Source of the DNA: Gordionus sp. m RMFG-2023
Lineage: Eukaryota; Nematomorpha; Gordioida; Chordodea; Parachordodidae
Length of the DNA: 64,000 nt
Direction of reading: 5' to 3'
Assembly: GCF_954871325.1 (NCBI RefSeq)
Contig: NC_088777.1
Coordinates: 25,335,366-25,399,365, forward strand
Shown here: piece by piece, positions 21,101 through 27,515 of the stretch
Position numbering within the stretch: position 1 is the first letter of the stretch
How the letters are laid out: every line of letters begins with the position of its first letter
Made by a program: the position numbers and the translations under genes
Notes under the pieces: model-generated
What the model was told of the DNA's origin: nothing
What the model saw: only the letters and a program-made list of their open reading frames with translations
Database searches by the model: none

Positions 21101-21617
21101 AACATATGATGTGATGCATTGATAAAAAAAATATGTAATATGATAAAAATAAGGTATATTTCTTAAATATTATATAAAATAATTATCACTATTTTAGCTA
21201 TATCTTATTAGTTTTTAAAATAATGCTGCTTTAAATAACGCAACGTTTGAAGATAACGTGATTACTATAAACGCAGCATAAGTTACCAGGACAATCGTTA
21301 GACCGATTAAGCATTTTGCAGGAATATAGGTTTAAAAAATGTTCCTAAATACATTTATATCAAGTTGGAAAAACTAAATTTACTTGATTTTTTTTAAGCT
21401 CTTTTGAATCTATCCATTCAAAATTTCTAAGTTCATTTTCTGTGCATAAAATATTAATATCCAGACATTTATTTCTGAACATAGCTCTATCTTTAGGATG
21501 TATTTTAAATAAACTTTGGTCAAAGAAAGAAAATCCCAGCTTATCATTAGTTAATTTTTTATTGTAACATAGCGGTATAACTATAATAATATATGTAATC
21601 CATTTATTAAAGACCAT
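1..21617 (-). CDS. Secreted TSP1-domain protein gene, six exons seen, runs off the left edge
   Basis: Minus-strand gene model. Exons (5' to 3'): 21617-21384, 21344-21287, 20940-20761, 20723-20517, 1035-865 and 197 to beyond 1. Every junction has GT..AG and compatible phase: the first intron is phase 0, all later ones phase 1, the usual arrangement for TSP1 exons. The start ATG at 21617 opens a hydrophobic run (WITYIIIVIPL), a likely signal peptide. Three TSP1 repeats are visible, each with WS-x-WS-x-C, C-x-x-CG and R-x-R-x-C type motifs. TSP1 proteins are usually secreted or surface adhesion or matrix proteins; the exact role is unknown. Introns are 39, 346, 37, 19481 and 667 bp. The link across the 19.5-kb intron is inferred from phase, strand and domain type. 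Alternatively exon 4 ends at the TAA at 20491-20493 and the left exons belong to another TSP1 gene. Confidence 0.75.
865..1035 (-). CDS. TSP1 gene exon 5, TSP1 repeat 2
   Basis: 171-bp exon, phase 1 at both ends (acceptor TATAG before ATCAG; donor T|GTACAAAT, with a weaker alternative 12 bp earlier). It encodes WEIWSSWSQCSVECGIG followed by RYRYRIC and four more cysteines, a clear TSP1 repeat. There is no start codon, so it needs an upstream exon; the nearest phase-1 donor on this strand that I can support is at 20517. Confidence 0.85.
1064..1172. repeat. 22-bp tandem repeat
   Basis: The unit AATAATGATAAATAAATAAT plus GT occurs perfectly three times from 1064 to 1129, followed by two degenerate units. 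It lies directly upstream of TSP1 exon 5 in the large intron. Confidence 0.9.
1333..1448 (+). repeat. Left arm of a long imperfect inverted repeat (partner 12685-12762)
   Basis: Starts TGTTAGCGTCAATGTG and ends near GGCAATGTGATTTTA. The reverse complement of 12685-12762 matches almost base for base, apart from a 25-30-bp extra segment here and a few differences. The CAATGTG motif recurs within the arm. The arms point inward and enclose about 11.4 kb, as the ends of a large DNA transposon would, but I see no transposase assignable to it and the flanks are too AT-simple to call a target duplication. Confidence 0.6.
1911..2141 (-). pseudogene. LINE copy A C-terminal zinc-knuckle and nuclease-like domain
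   Basis: The 76-codon frame reads CAACHKQVDPFSRHCFSC, then GRFLRHDNLNRLIGKAL, EPLGL, DGKHPD and SWHGGK, followed by a TGA and, in the same frame, LVWD. A CCHC-like finger followed by PD...WD residues resembles the restriction-like endonuclease of some LINEs. The domain assignment rests on motif recognition only. Confidence 0.7.
2410..3634 (-). pseudogene. LINE copy A reverse transcriptase, frameshifted
   Basis: Two overlapping frames (3634-2963 and 2985-2410) carry a LINE-type RT. Fingers and palm motifs seen: KPDGSIRPIAI, KLDFRNAFNTIHR, GIQQGDPLGPLLF and WYLDD at the catalytic site, followed in the other frame by the thumb region. The frame changes just after YLDD, where copy B keeps YLDDGSFGGS in one frame. 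The family copies element RNA into DNA at the target. Not functional as it stands. Confidence 0.88.
3625..4541 (-). pseudogene. LINE copy A N-terminal region
   Basis: Frames 4541-4014 and 3963-3625 cover sequence shared with copy B (ISLNLDGVFRKHGSP; NAPHSYDPS; FTCDEVLKCLKSF; TGGLDGFRP). The last motif is the usual lead-in to LINE reverse transcriptases. The upstream part has no domain I recognise, and its first 70 or so residues read into the AT-rich 5' region and may not be translated. Confidence 0.65.
5976..6236 (-). pseudogene. hAT transposase middle fragment
   Basis: The 86-codon frame contains DDDNYLIARLLDPRYKDFFLPK, which is the conserved LDPRYK stretch of hAT transposases, followed by FRTACDSFF. 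Part of the decayed element at 5119-7869; the frame is closed on both sides. Confidence 0.75.
6950..7135 (-). pseudogene. hAT transposase fragment of family 1
   Basis: A 61-codon frame within the family 1 hAT that reads IFILEDIGFKTFTVQITKFPI; no catalytic motif is visible in it. It is placed here by its position between the BED finger (7.4 kb) and the LDPRYK segment (6.2 kb). Confidence 0.4.
7645..7772 (+). repeat. Fragment of the Merlin-like element end
   Basis: TCACTGAAACTCGGGGAAATT and the following 125 bp, including TTGATGTAATAATAA and TTACTCAAAAGTTTTAAGAAT, match 9638-9800, the left end of the Merlin-like remnant. It sits within the family 1 hAT. Confidence 0.65.
7880..8160 (+). repeat. 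AT-rich dispersed repeat, forward
   Basis: A low-complexity AT block with TTTTGATCGGTAAATTTT and TTTTTGAGATAATATATTTT motifs. Similar blocks lie at 19920-20210 (same orientation) and at 11640-11870 and 12425-12560 (reverse, GATCAAAGATGTATCAGA). No coding potential. Confidence 0.55.
8161..8470. other. No gene seen
   Basis: AT-rich sequence between a repeat block and a LINE fragment. I find no reading frame, RNA gene or repeat in it. Confidence 0.5.
8471..9637 (-). mobile_element. LINE fragment, second subfamily
   Basis: On the minus strand the sequence reads DLNLWYLDDGTLCGNP near 9640, then RT thumb-like sequence in broken frames, and ends in 8858-8571 with HCLNCTRS-GRHLRHKAIK, NILVPTNL and LQDGLRP. 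This is the same RT-to-knuckle-to-C-terminal order as copies A and B but clearly divergent from them, so a separate older subfamily. It is cut at the catalytic YLDD side by the Merlin-like element at 9638. Confidence 0.78.
8571..8858 (-). pseudogene. LINE C-terminal domain fragment
   Basis: 95-codon frame with a Cys/His cluster (HTSHQCSL...ARHCLNC), then RHLRHKAIKIIHNAFSKA and DGLRP, corresponding to the knuckle and GRFLRHDNLN...DGKHPD region of copies A and B. It lacks the terminal WD motif in this frame. Confidence 0.65.
9638..10469 (-). mobile_element. Merlin/ISXO2-like DNA transposon remnant
   Basis: Inverted ends: TCACTGAAACTCGGGGAAAT at 9638 and its reverse complement (with one extra base) ending at 10469, each followed by TTTTTAATATTA. 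Near 10330-10200 the minus strand reads GYDHYSVNHSRNF and, in another frame, SHSIERLWRDLKVNI; these are the conserved end of ISXO2-type (Merlin/IS1595) transposases. About 0.8 kb, so most of the transposase is gone. No clear target duplication. Confidence 0.65.
10205..10330 (-). pseudogene. Terminal fragment of an ISXO2-like transposase
   Basis: Two frames together show YDHYSVNHS and IERLWRDLKVNI, separated by a frameshift. In the family this region holds the last catalytic acidic residue (the E of IERLWRDLK). Short and broken; assignment by motif. Confidence 0.6.
10560..10900 (+). repeat. Dispersed satellite, forward copies
   Basis: About three units of roughly 115-125 bp, each with AAACATGTTAAATTAAAAT, AAGATGTACCATA, GTGACAATTGTCATAATCG and TTTTTAAAGCAAATAGG. 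The palindrome TGACAATTGTCA is central. Related blocks are at 11195-11620, 23870-24560 and 44560-44720. Confidence 0.75.
11195..11620 (-). repeat. Dispersed satellite, reverse copies
   Basis: Four units in the opposite orientation to 10560-10900 (TCACTTTTCTATGGTACATC, TTCACTGAAATTTTAATTTA, ACATGTTTAC). The two blocks face each other across about 300 bp, making a large imperfect palindrome. Confidence 0.75.
11640..11870 (-). repeat. AT-rich dispersed repeat, reverse
   Basis: Units with GATGTACCAGAAAAAAAGTA and TAATATATAAAAATATTTA, reverse in orientation to 7880-8160. Continues at 12425-12560 on the other side of the MITE at 11873-12420, which appears to have landed in it. Confidence 0.6.
11873..12420. 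mobile_element. MITE with GGTCCG-rich ends
   Basis: Terminal inverted repeat TTTGCAACGGTCCGG at both ends, followed by dense CGGTCCGGTCC / GGACCGGACCG arrays, unlike the AT-rich middle. About 550 bp, no coding sequence. The style (subterminal repeats, short ends) fits a hAT-type non-autonomous element but I cannot show a clean 8-bp duplication. Confidence 0.75.
12685..12762 (-). repeat. Right arm of the long inverted repeat (partner 1333-1448)
   Basis: Reverse complement begins TGTTAGCGTCAATGTG and shares the GGTGAATT and GGCAATGT blocks with the left arm. It lies just before the 5' part of LINE copy B, so the enclosed interval contains LINE copy A but not copy B. Confidence 0.6.
12763..13214. 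other. No confident gene; possible 5' part of LINE copy B
   Basis: Two overlapping short frames (12939-13127 and 13013-13213) occur here in less AT-rich sequence that runs directly into the LINE copy B monomers. Neither has a recognisable domain. I read this as LINE 5' sequence or unrelated filler. Confidence 0.35.
13215..13720 (+). repeat. Tandem monomers in the LINE 5' region
   Basis: About six degenerate units, each with a block like CCACACCCTGAAAATTTCCC followed by GACGAAGTTAA and CATTTTATTTGCCAAACCTT. Spacing between CCACAC blocks is roughly 103, 83, 66, 86 and 99 bp. Copy A ends inside the last unit. Such 5' monomers serve as promoters in some LINEs; that role here is inference. Confidence 0.65.
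14028..14035 (+). repeat. Left 8-bp target duplication of the family 2 hAT
   Basis: GTTCATAA, identical to 16590-16597. The corresponding single site in LINE copy A is on the minus strand near 4660. Confidence 0.95.
15511..15562 (+). other. 52-bp intron in the hAT transposase
   Basis: Donor GAG|GTAAAC, acceptor CATATAG|GAAGAA; phase 0. Without removal the frame meets a stop at once; with removal the hAT-typical EEWEDL sequence is restored. Confidence 0.75.
15911..15953 (+). other. 43-bp intron in the hAT transposase
   Basis: Donor ACAG|GTATTT, acceptor TATAAG|CTCATA; phase 1. It contains in-frame stops; splicing restores a long open frame to the dimerisation region. Confidence 0.7.
16590..16597 (+). 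repeat. Right 8-bp target duplication of the family 2 hAT
   Basis: GTTCATAA, directly after the element end TCCTA. Confidence 0.95.
16931..17251 (+). pseudogene. LINE copy B N-terminal region
   Basis: 106-codon frame nearly identical to copy A 4370-4030 (ISLNLHGVFRKHGSP, NAPHSYDPSQAC, SHKPPVLSRIP). No recognised domain. It is followed by a frame break and the TGGLDGF lead-in to the RT at about 17625. Confidence 0.65.
17620..18900 (+). pseudogene. LINE copy B reverse transcriptase, broken
   Basis: RT motifs in several frames: TGGLDGFRPRFF, KPDGGIRPIAIG, then 17954-18175 with KLDFRNAFNTIHR and SISSGEGI, a stop where copy A has Q in GIQQGDPLG, and 18197-18424 with LNLWYLDDGSFGGS and NRKKCEIS. 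The catalytic YLDD is intact here, unlike the frameshift right after it in copy A. Thumb region to about 18890. Confidence 0.85.
19154..19384 (+). pseudogene. LINE copy B C-terminal zinc-knuckle and nuclease-like domain
   Basis: Same domain as 2141-1911: CAACHKQVDPFSRHYFSC, GRFLRHDNLNRLIGKAL, DGKHPD, SWHGGK, then the same TGA as in copy A, followed in frame by LVWDFSCVTSFP. One histidine/cysteine position of the finger reads Tyr here (HYFSC for HCFSC). Confidence 0.7.
19695..20516. repeat. AT-rich sequence with the dispersed repeat at 19920-20210
   Basis: After the LINE 3' end comes simple AT sequence. At 19920-20210 it matches the 7880-8160 repeat (TTTTTGATTGATATTTTTTT, TTTGAGATAATATATTTTAA). 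The rest, up to TSP1 exon 4, has no gene I can support. Confidence 0.5.
20517..20723 (-). CDS. TSP1 gene exon 4, cysteine-bearing linker
   Basis: 207-bp exon, phase 1 at both ends, separated from exon 3 by a 37-bp intron. It encodes about 69 residues (IKKLSWEYLSENQ... to LRGCK) with four cysteines and a helical, Lys/Glu/Asn-rich character; I recognise no domain. The donor is AAAG|GTATAA. If not spliced there the frame runs to a TAA at 20491, so this could also be a terminal exon. Confidence 0.7.
20761..20940 (-). CDS. TSP1 gene exon 3, TSP1 repeat 1
   Basis: 180-bp exon, phase 1 at both ends (acceptor TTTTTTAG, donor A|GTTACG). It encodes a complete TSP1 repeat: DGKWSRWSEWSSC with three layered Trp, then DNICGMG, KIRYRLC, and later cysteines in FYCLG, SVCWN and KCN. 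Length (about 60 residues) and cysteine spacing match a TSP1 domain. The domain sits on a single phase-1 symmetrical exon, as is common for this module in animals. Confidence 0.88.
20978..21280. mobile_element. MITE-like inverted repeat filling a TSP1-gene intron
   Basis: Long inverted arms: TTATAATAAACGCGTTATCT and GCGTTGCGTT at left; the reverse complement of the right end reads TTATAGTAATCACGTTATCT and ACGTTGCGTT. The arms flank about 200 bp of AT-rich sequence. The element takes up nearly all of the 346-bp intron between exons 2 and 3, its outer arm beginning within a few bases of the splice donor GTAACTTATG. Confidence 0.75.
21287..21344 (-). CDS. TSP1 gene exon 2, 58-bp micro-exon
   Basis: Acceptor TTTAG at 21345-21349 and donor G|GTAACT give a 58-bp exon encoding 19 residues (EHFLNLYSCKMLNRSNDCP) plus one base. 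It converts the phase-0 donor of exon 1 into the phase 1 needed by the TSP1 exon that follows, which is the main support for it. It adds two cysteines. Its donor lies a few bases from the outer arm of an inverted-repeat element that fills the next intron. Confidence 0.65.
21384..21617 (-). CDS. TSP1 gene exon 1, signal peptide and N-terminal region
   Basis: 78 codons from the ATG at 21617 to a donor GTAAAT after a CAA codon (phase 0). Residues 1-20 are Lys/Trp then strongly hydrophobic, fitting a signal peptide. The rest has three cysteines after the signal region and an acidic, Lys-rich end but no family I recognise. The frame stays open past the donor to a stop at 21360, so unspliced reading adds only seven residues. 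The next intron is 39 bp. Confidence 0.75.
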
Positions 21618-22408
21618 ATTAAAAAATTTCTAGAATTAAATTATTTTTTAAAAAAATAACTTGACGTAATATTTCTAATAAATAAAAATTTCTTTAATTT
21701 TAATCTGGATAGATTAGAAACATGGTGATAAATTAATATATAACGCTAATAATGTTCCTAAAATTTGCGATTTTATCAGTTCTCCTAAATCAACGAAATT
21801 CGTTACGAGGTTTCGGACGATTTATTTCGTTTGCTCATAGGTTACAAACTAATTTTCTATTTTTGTTCAACTAATTACTTAATTTTTATGAACTCTATTT
21901 TTTCTAAGTCGATTTAATATTATAGGATCAAGACGAAAGAGAAAAAAGATCAAGAAAATATATTTATGGATATAAGAATTCTAAATTAACAATCGCAAAT
22001 ATAGTATTTAGTAGTAGGTTTTGCAATTTGGAAAGAACATACATCTGTCTGAGCTTAAGGTAAGCGATTCTATAAGAGTTGCAGTTGAATTTTAGATGAA
22101 ATATTAATTTCCAAATTGCTGTGGTGCTTTAGATGATATTTTTAAATTCTCAATAATATATCTAAATGTTTTTGGGTAAGCAAGTTGACAGATTAATAAA
22201 TTCTCATTAAATATCTAAATGTTTTTAGGTAAGCACGTTGACAGATTAATAAATTGATCAAATGAGAACAGTGAAATACAAAGTATTATTGGTGAAGAAA
22301 ATATTGATATATATGTTTATCAATCCAATTAGGTTACAATTTATTTAAAAATATATTTGTATCAAGGCATCGATATAATTATTTTTTTAAATATATAAGA
22401 ATTTCTTA
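21618..22408. promoter_or_regulatory. Upstream region of the TSP1 gene; no element resolved
   Basis: 790 bp of AT-rich sequence between the TSP1 start codon and the next candidate gene. It contains a small direct repeat (ATATCTAAATGTTTTTGGGT and a near copy at about 22157 and 22214). A promoter is expected here from position only; I see no motif I would name. Confidence 0.3.
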
Positions 22409-22875
22409 TTAAAATATTATAATATAATTTTCAAGTATATAAAAAAATGAATTTTTCTCATTATTAATTTGATATGATCTCAATATAGTTGCAAATATCA
22501 GAGATAAAGCATCTCGTTTATCATTTGTTTTAGATTGTTGGAGCAGTCTTGTATAATATGATTGTTTAATATCTCTCCATATATCAAACTTTAAAAAAAA
22601 ATCTCGTTTCACTAATAGATAATTAATCAGAATCGCCCCCTCATTAAAAATATTATGTTAAATATACTTCTTTTTGTGAAATGAAAAAAATCCCTATTGA
22701 GCGTAAATCTAGTATACCCAAATTATATCATTAAAACAGCAATTAAAGAACTTTTTTGCCCATTTCTTATAACACTAAAAATGATAAATTCCGGAATACA
22801 GACATCCTGCACAAAAAAATCTGGACAAAAATACCCTCTAACAAAAGGGCATCTGTCAAAAATATCATCAGGCAT
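22409..22875 (-). CDS. Candidate two-exon gene, cysteine-bearing 108-aa protein
   Basis: Exon 1 runs 22875-22752 and exon 2 22611-22409, joined by a 140-bp GT..AG intron (AAAAA|GTTCTT; ATTAG|TGAAAC) in phase 1, ending at a TAA. Predicted protein: MPDDIFDRCPFVRGYFCPDF, then FVQDVCIPEFIIF and RNGQK, then a Lys/Arg-rich helical half (FDIWRDIKQSYYTRLLQQS; ALSLIFATILRSYQ). Three cysteines in the first half suggest a secreted or disulphide-bonded piece, but no signal peptide is seen; the open frame extends 5' to 22935 without another Met. I do not recognise the family. The minus frame has much better codon texture than the opposite-strand frame at 22697-22939. Confidence 0.45.
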
Positions 22876-22974
22876 AATAAAGATACCAAAATATCCAAAT
22901 TTTAATAAATTTTTTATAATGTTAGAAAAGGGTATTTAAAATTTTTATTTATTATACACAGCTTTAAGTTACTG

Positions 22975-23139
22975 TTAAATTTTATCGAATGTAGTGGATT
23001 TAGTCTCTAATAAAATTAAGTATTTCTCATTATCTATGCTTATATTAACCTTAATACATAATAAAGGCCTTGCCAAAAATCGCTTAGTAACATTTAGCCA
23101 ACATCTGCTAAACCTCCCCAGTATTCCACATATGTACAT
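22975..23139 (-). CDS. Small ORF of 54 codons overlapping the tandem repeat
   Basis: ATG at 23139, TAA at 22975. The first 23 residues (MYICGILGRFSRCWLNVTKR, then FLA) lie in the first unit of the 178-bp repeat; the rest (RPLLCIKVNISIDNEKYLIL, then LETKST) is unique and has a beta-strand-like, coding-type composition. It could be an exon of a neighbouring gene; a possible phase-0 donor AAG|GTTAAT lies inside it. Function unknown. Confidence 0.3.
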   Translation of the reverse strand: MYICGILGRFSRCWLNVTKRFLARPLLCIKVNISIDNEKYLILLETKSTTFDKI

Positions 23140-23780
23140 GGTTTTTATAAAAATTCATGTCAAAATAAAATGATTATCATCAGTTAAAAATTTTTAATGA
23201 AGAATGAAACATATGTTAGGATGAAATTAATAATATTTTAAAAACTGCCAAAAATCGCTTAGTAACATTTAGCCAACATCTGCTAAACCTCCCCAGTATT
23301 CCACATATGTGCATGGTTTTTATAAAAATTCATGTCAAAATAAAATGATTATCATCAGTTAAAAATATTTTTTAATGAAGAATGAAACATATGTTAGGAT
23401 GAAATTAATAATATTTTAAAAACTGCCAAAAATCGCTTAGTAACATTTAGCCAACATCTGCTAAACCTCCCCAGTATTCCACATATGTGCATGGTTTTTA
23501 TAAAAATTCATGTCAAAATAAAATGATTATCATCAGTTAAAAATATTTTTTAATGAAGAATGAAACATATGTTAGGATGAAATTAATAATATTTTAAAAA
23601 CTGCCAAAAATCGCTTAGTAACATTTAGCCAACATCTGCTAAACCTACCCAGTATTCCACATATGTGCATGGTTTTTATAAAAATTCATGTCAAAATAAA
23701 ATGATTATCATCAGTTAAAAATATTTTTTAATGAAGAATGAAACATATGTTAGGATGAAATTAATAATATTTTAAAAACT
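23071..23780. repeat. Four-copy 178-bp tandem repeat
   Basis: Units start at 23071, 23246, 23424 and 23602 (periods 175, 178, 178, 178), each beginning TGCCAAAAATCGCTTAGTAA. The first is 3 bp shorter; otherwise only a few single-base differences are visible, so the array is young. On the minus strand every unit carries the same short open frame beginning MHICGILGRFSRCW (MYICG in the first). Confidence 0.95.
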
Positions 23781-23869
23781 TTCTTCCATTTTTTAATATT
23801 TAAAAATGATTAAAATCTGATATTTTTCCAGTGTCTTTTTGTTCAAGATCATTTTATCCGAGGGTATTT

Positions 23870-24560
23870 TTCCGGGGTATAATAACGATTATGACAATTC
23901 TTTCTTCTATGGATCATCTTCGCTGATATTTTAATTTAACATTCCTCATTTTCATCAAAATAGTGAAAAATAATTATTATGAAAATTGTCCTCTTCTATA
24001 GTTCATCTTTACTGGAATCTTAATTTTACATATTTATAATATAATTTTACCCATTTTCTCCAAAAAGGTTTATAAATAACGATTATGATAATTGTCACTT
24101 TTCTATGGTTCATCTTTACTGAAATCTTAATTTAACATGTTACAACTATAACCCATTTGCTTCAAAAAATAAAAAAATATTTAAGATAACGATATGACAA
24201 TTGTCATTCTTCTATGGTTCATCATCACTGATATTTTAATTTAACATATTTACAAAATATATTTTTACTTTCTTCAAAAAATGTTAAAAAAATATTGAAT
24301 TATGACAATTGTCACTCTTCTATGCTTCATTTTCACTAAAATCTTAATTTAACATGTTTAAAACATATTTTTTGCCCATTTTCACCAAGAAAAGTTTAAA
24401 AATAGCGATCATAATATTTGTCACTCTTCTAGACTTCATCTTCATTGGAATTTTGTTAACATGTTTACAATTTATATTTTTACCCATTTGTCCTAAAAAA
24501 GTTTAAAAATTCCTATTATGACATTGTAAGTTGCATTCTTTATGGTTAATCTCAACTAAA
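23870..24560 (-). repeat. Dispersed satellite, reverse copies, longest block
   Basis: About six degenerate units of 110-125 bp with ATGACAATTGTCACTCTTCT, TTCATCTTCACT, TTTAATTTAACATGTTT and TACCCATTT. Same family as 11195-11620, more diverged between units. Confidence 0.75.
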
Positions 24561-25209
24561 AAATTTTACCTCTTAAGATTTAGATGTTCATTAATAGATT
24601 ATAGTGTATCAGTTTCAAAATTAAAAGAAGTTTTAAACTTTCTTGTCTATAATATTAATATCTAAATGTTATTTATCATTATATTTATATGTTTTTTGAA
24701 GCCTCGATTCGGGTTGGGATCGATAAATACAAGCCAAAATTTAGATCTGCTCTGTTCGATGACACTGCTTAGCCAATTAACCACACTACCTATGACGTGG
24801 CTTCATTTGGTTACTTATAGTTTATTACATAATGGACAATTTTTAATGGTAGGTGCAGCACGAATCATGGAAGATATGTTATTAGTTATCCCAATAAGCA
24901 ATTTATTTTTATGTTAGCTGGATATTATGTGCATGAGAAAATAGTAAGATATAAATGTCTGTTCAATAAGTGCTAGGTTTAGATAATGCAGACTCATTTA
25001 TTCGCAGACTGAGGTGGTGTCGAAAAAGATTATATAAATTTAAAAGGCAAATGAGAGATTATTATAATAATGATACGAATAGAATAATTTAATTGCTCAA
25101 AATAATAATACTTATAAATTGAATCTAATTATATATAAAAATTGAAGCTTAATTTTGGTTAATTTAATAAACATTTTGTGGACATATAAAATATTTATCT
25201 TTTGAACAT
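24561..25209. other. Unassigned sequence, moderate coding texture on the plus strand
   Basis: Around 24700-24980 one plus frame reads EASIRVGIDKYKPKFRS, then YPNKQFIFMLAGYYVHEKI with a few stops between. It looks like a decayed coding piece but I cannot name the family. The open frame at 24666-24917 in the other phase is less convincing. Confidence 0.3.
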
Positions 25210-26680
25210 GTACCATGTGCTCATCTTTGGCACATTCTCATTACTCTTCGCCGTTATGATGTTTTATATATCCAGCTTACAATTAATACAAATATCTTGT
25301 GAATAATTTTTTTTACTATTTTTTTCTTGCAAATATTTTCTTTTTTCATCAATTTCTTTTTTTCTATAGAGAGATGATGAAAATATCTCGCCCCTTTTTT
25401 TCACTCTCTTAATTCTTTCTTTTTTGGGGAGGCGAGAATATTGATAAATTGTTGGAAGGACCAGGAATATCATCTAAATGAACACAAGAGAATGATAGAG
25501 CATCATTACATATATTTAAGGTTCTCTTAATATAATATCTTTAAATACAAAAGAGACCGAGCTTGATTTTAATATTGAGCTTTTAGGAAATTCACATAAA
25601 GAATCCCTATAAACTGAGGTAATACAATCTTTTTTCTTGAATATATCTAATGTTAGTAAAACCTTTTGCTATATTGAGAGGTGATGCTGCTAAAGGCAAG
25701 ACCTCCTTAATAACAGAAGGAATATCATAAATTTTGAATAATTTTCCTGGATGACGACCAGGAATCAATTGTAATATTGTAATATTTTTTGATAGGCCCA
25801 TCAACAGACCAATCAAGAGGCTGTAATTTATGGATGCAATGGGATGGCAAAGATAATAGAATTATCCCCGTATCTATACAAAATTTGACAGTTGAGTGAT
25901 GTGACATATGATTTTCATGGATCAATAAAACTTTGGACACTGGAGTAAACCGAGTGTTTAGAAAAATGTTTCAAAAAAATAACAAAATCCTCCTCTTGCA
26001 TCCAACCTGAACCATTTGTTACTACTATAGAGCCAGATGGATCATCTAACAAAATAGATATAATATTTTTTCTAGGAAAAGGAAACATTGGAGGAATTGT
26101 ATGGCTAATTGCATTTACAGTTAGAACTATGTAATTAACGTACCCCTTTCTGCGGAAGTCATAGATACTACCGGTTTTGACCCTTCTGTGCAATTATCTT
26201 GGAAGGGGTTTGAACTGTGGTAAATCCAGTTATCCATGTTGTAAATTGCCATACATTCTAATCTAAGTTCATCATATTACTAAATATTAAATGTAAAACA
26301 TTTACTTAACATATCATTTAATAAACCTTTCATTTTCTTCATCCCTAGGAATACTAGTAGCCCCAGGGGACCTTAAGGAGAGAGTGGGATTTAACATAAA
26401 TCCTAAGTACCAGTCATGGCCAGCCATTGAATTGTCTTTCTAAAATTTAGGAAATTTTTTTTTCATTAGGATAATATTTCCCAAAGAACAATATAAAATA
26501 ATGAAGAATAAATTTATACCTTTTTCATTGAAAGGTCATAAAAAATTTGGCCAGCTTGGATATTTAGTTATATTTCCTTCTTCTTTGGTGAATATCCTCT
26601 GTTTATAGCCTTGTCCTACACTAGTAAGTGTGACACTTTCTTAATATCTTTTGTAACATAAAGTTTGATCTAGGAATATC
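25210..26680 (-). mobile_element. Pogo/Tigger-type transposon relic
   Basis: On the minus strand, pieces appear in the expected order for a pogo-type transposase: KAINRGYSPKKK (about 26610), AGHDWYLGFMLNPTLSLR (about 26430), YNMD and TTVQTPSKIIAQKG (about 26230), IPPMFPFPRKN and GSGWMQEEDFVIFLKHF (26193-25960), the catalytic-loop LLIHENHMSHHS (25920), PSHCIHKLQPLDWSV and GPIKKYYN (25850-25780), KIYDIPSVIKEVLPLAA (25740) and a Lys-rich tail (25473-25264). Multiple frame breaks. Terminal repeats not found. Confidence 0.82.
25725..26193 (-). pseudogene. Pogo-type transposase DDE core fragments
   Basis: Two overlapping frames hold the DDE_1 core: NAISHTIPPMFPFPRKN...GSGWMQEEDF, then LLIHENHMSHHSTVKF and LSLPSHCIHKLQPLDWSV. 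The usual D of the second catalytic position (LLxDNHxSH) reads as His here (IHENHMSH), so besides frameshifts the active site is damaged. Confidence 0.8.
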
Positions 26681-26908
26681 TAAAATAAAAATGTCAAATA
26701 AAATATTAGAATTAATTTTAATTTTAAAATATAAGAACATAAAATTTAAAAATTATGTTTTAATCTTTTTACCATTACCATCTTAAATAATCTATACTAC
26801 TAAATATTGCTAAAATTTGATTTTTTTGTTTAAAAATTATATAAAATTAAACAATACTATACTTCACCACAATTTCAATCAATCTAAAATATAATAATAT
26901 ATAATTTA
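26681..26908. other. No gene seen
   Basis: Featureless AT-rich sequence left of the LTR fossil; its last five bases, ATTTA, are the fossil's target duplication. Confidence 0.5.
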
Positions 26909-27277
26909 TAAAAAAAAACTTAAGACTTTATTCGAATCTAAACTTACACACTAAAAAAAAAATCCTAAACACAAACTAAGAGAAAAACAAAAACAACTCA
27001 AACAAATTCCCGAAACTACAAAATCACCAAGCAGACAGGAAATATAACTCGCGAAGAATGATTTTCTTTATTAATAATTTCCGAAATAAAAAACAATTTA
27101 ATCACAATATAAATCCCTAATTTTTATATAAAAAGAAATTAATTTTCTAAAAAAAAAAAAAAAAAATAAAAAAAATATAATAATAATTTTACATATATGT
27201 ATTACATCTAATCTAGGTTGATTGGCATTCCGCGTTAAAAAAAAATATAAAACATTCACGTATTTACAAATACGACA
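26909..27277 (-). repeat. 3' LTR of the fossil at 26909-34216
   Basis: Nearly identical to 33853-34216, from TAAAAAAAAACTTAAG to TTACAAATACGACA in plus orientation. Read on the element strand it begins TGTCG. Confidence 0.93.
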
Positions 27278-27515
27278 TGCCACCCCTTTATGGGATCAGG
27301 GCATGTCGATAAACAAAAAAAATCTTTCATGTCGATAAACAAAAAAAAATCTTTTTCTACATGTATATAAAAAAAAAATGTTCATGCTCACCTTCATGTT
27401 AAATGAATATTCCTCACCCTAAGCCGACATGGGACTGCTCCAAAAATCCCCTGCACTAGTCGTCGGTAGAACCTCAGTATCTATTGTAGCCATAGCTCTC
27501 TGCAACATATCCATG

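Noticed and set aside
22697-22939. Plus-strand 80-codon frame
   Set aside because: Shadow of the minus-strand candidate exon, which has better composition and splice sites.
23071-23780. CRISPR-like array
   Set aside because: Units are 178 bp, contiguous and near-identical throughout, with no spacers; the genome is eukaryotic.
24666-24917. Short plus-strand protein
   Set aside because: No domain, and another frame of the same stretch looks more coding-like; probably a decayed fragment.
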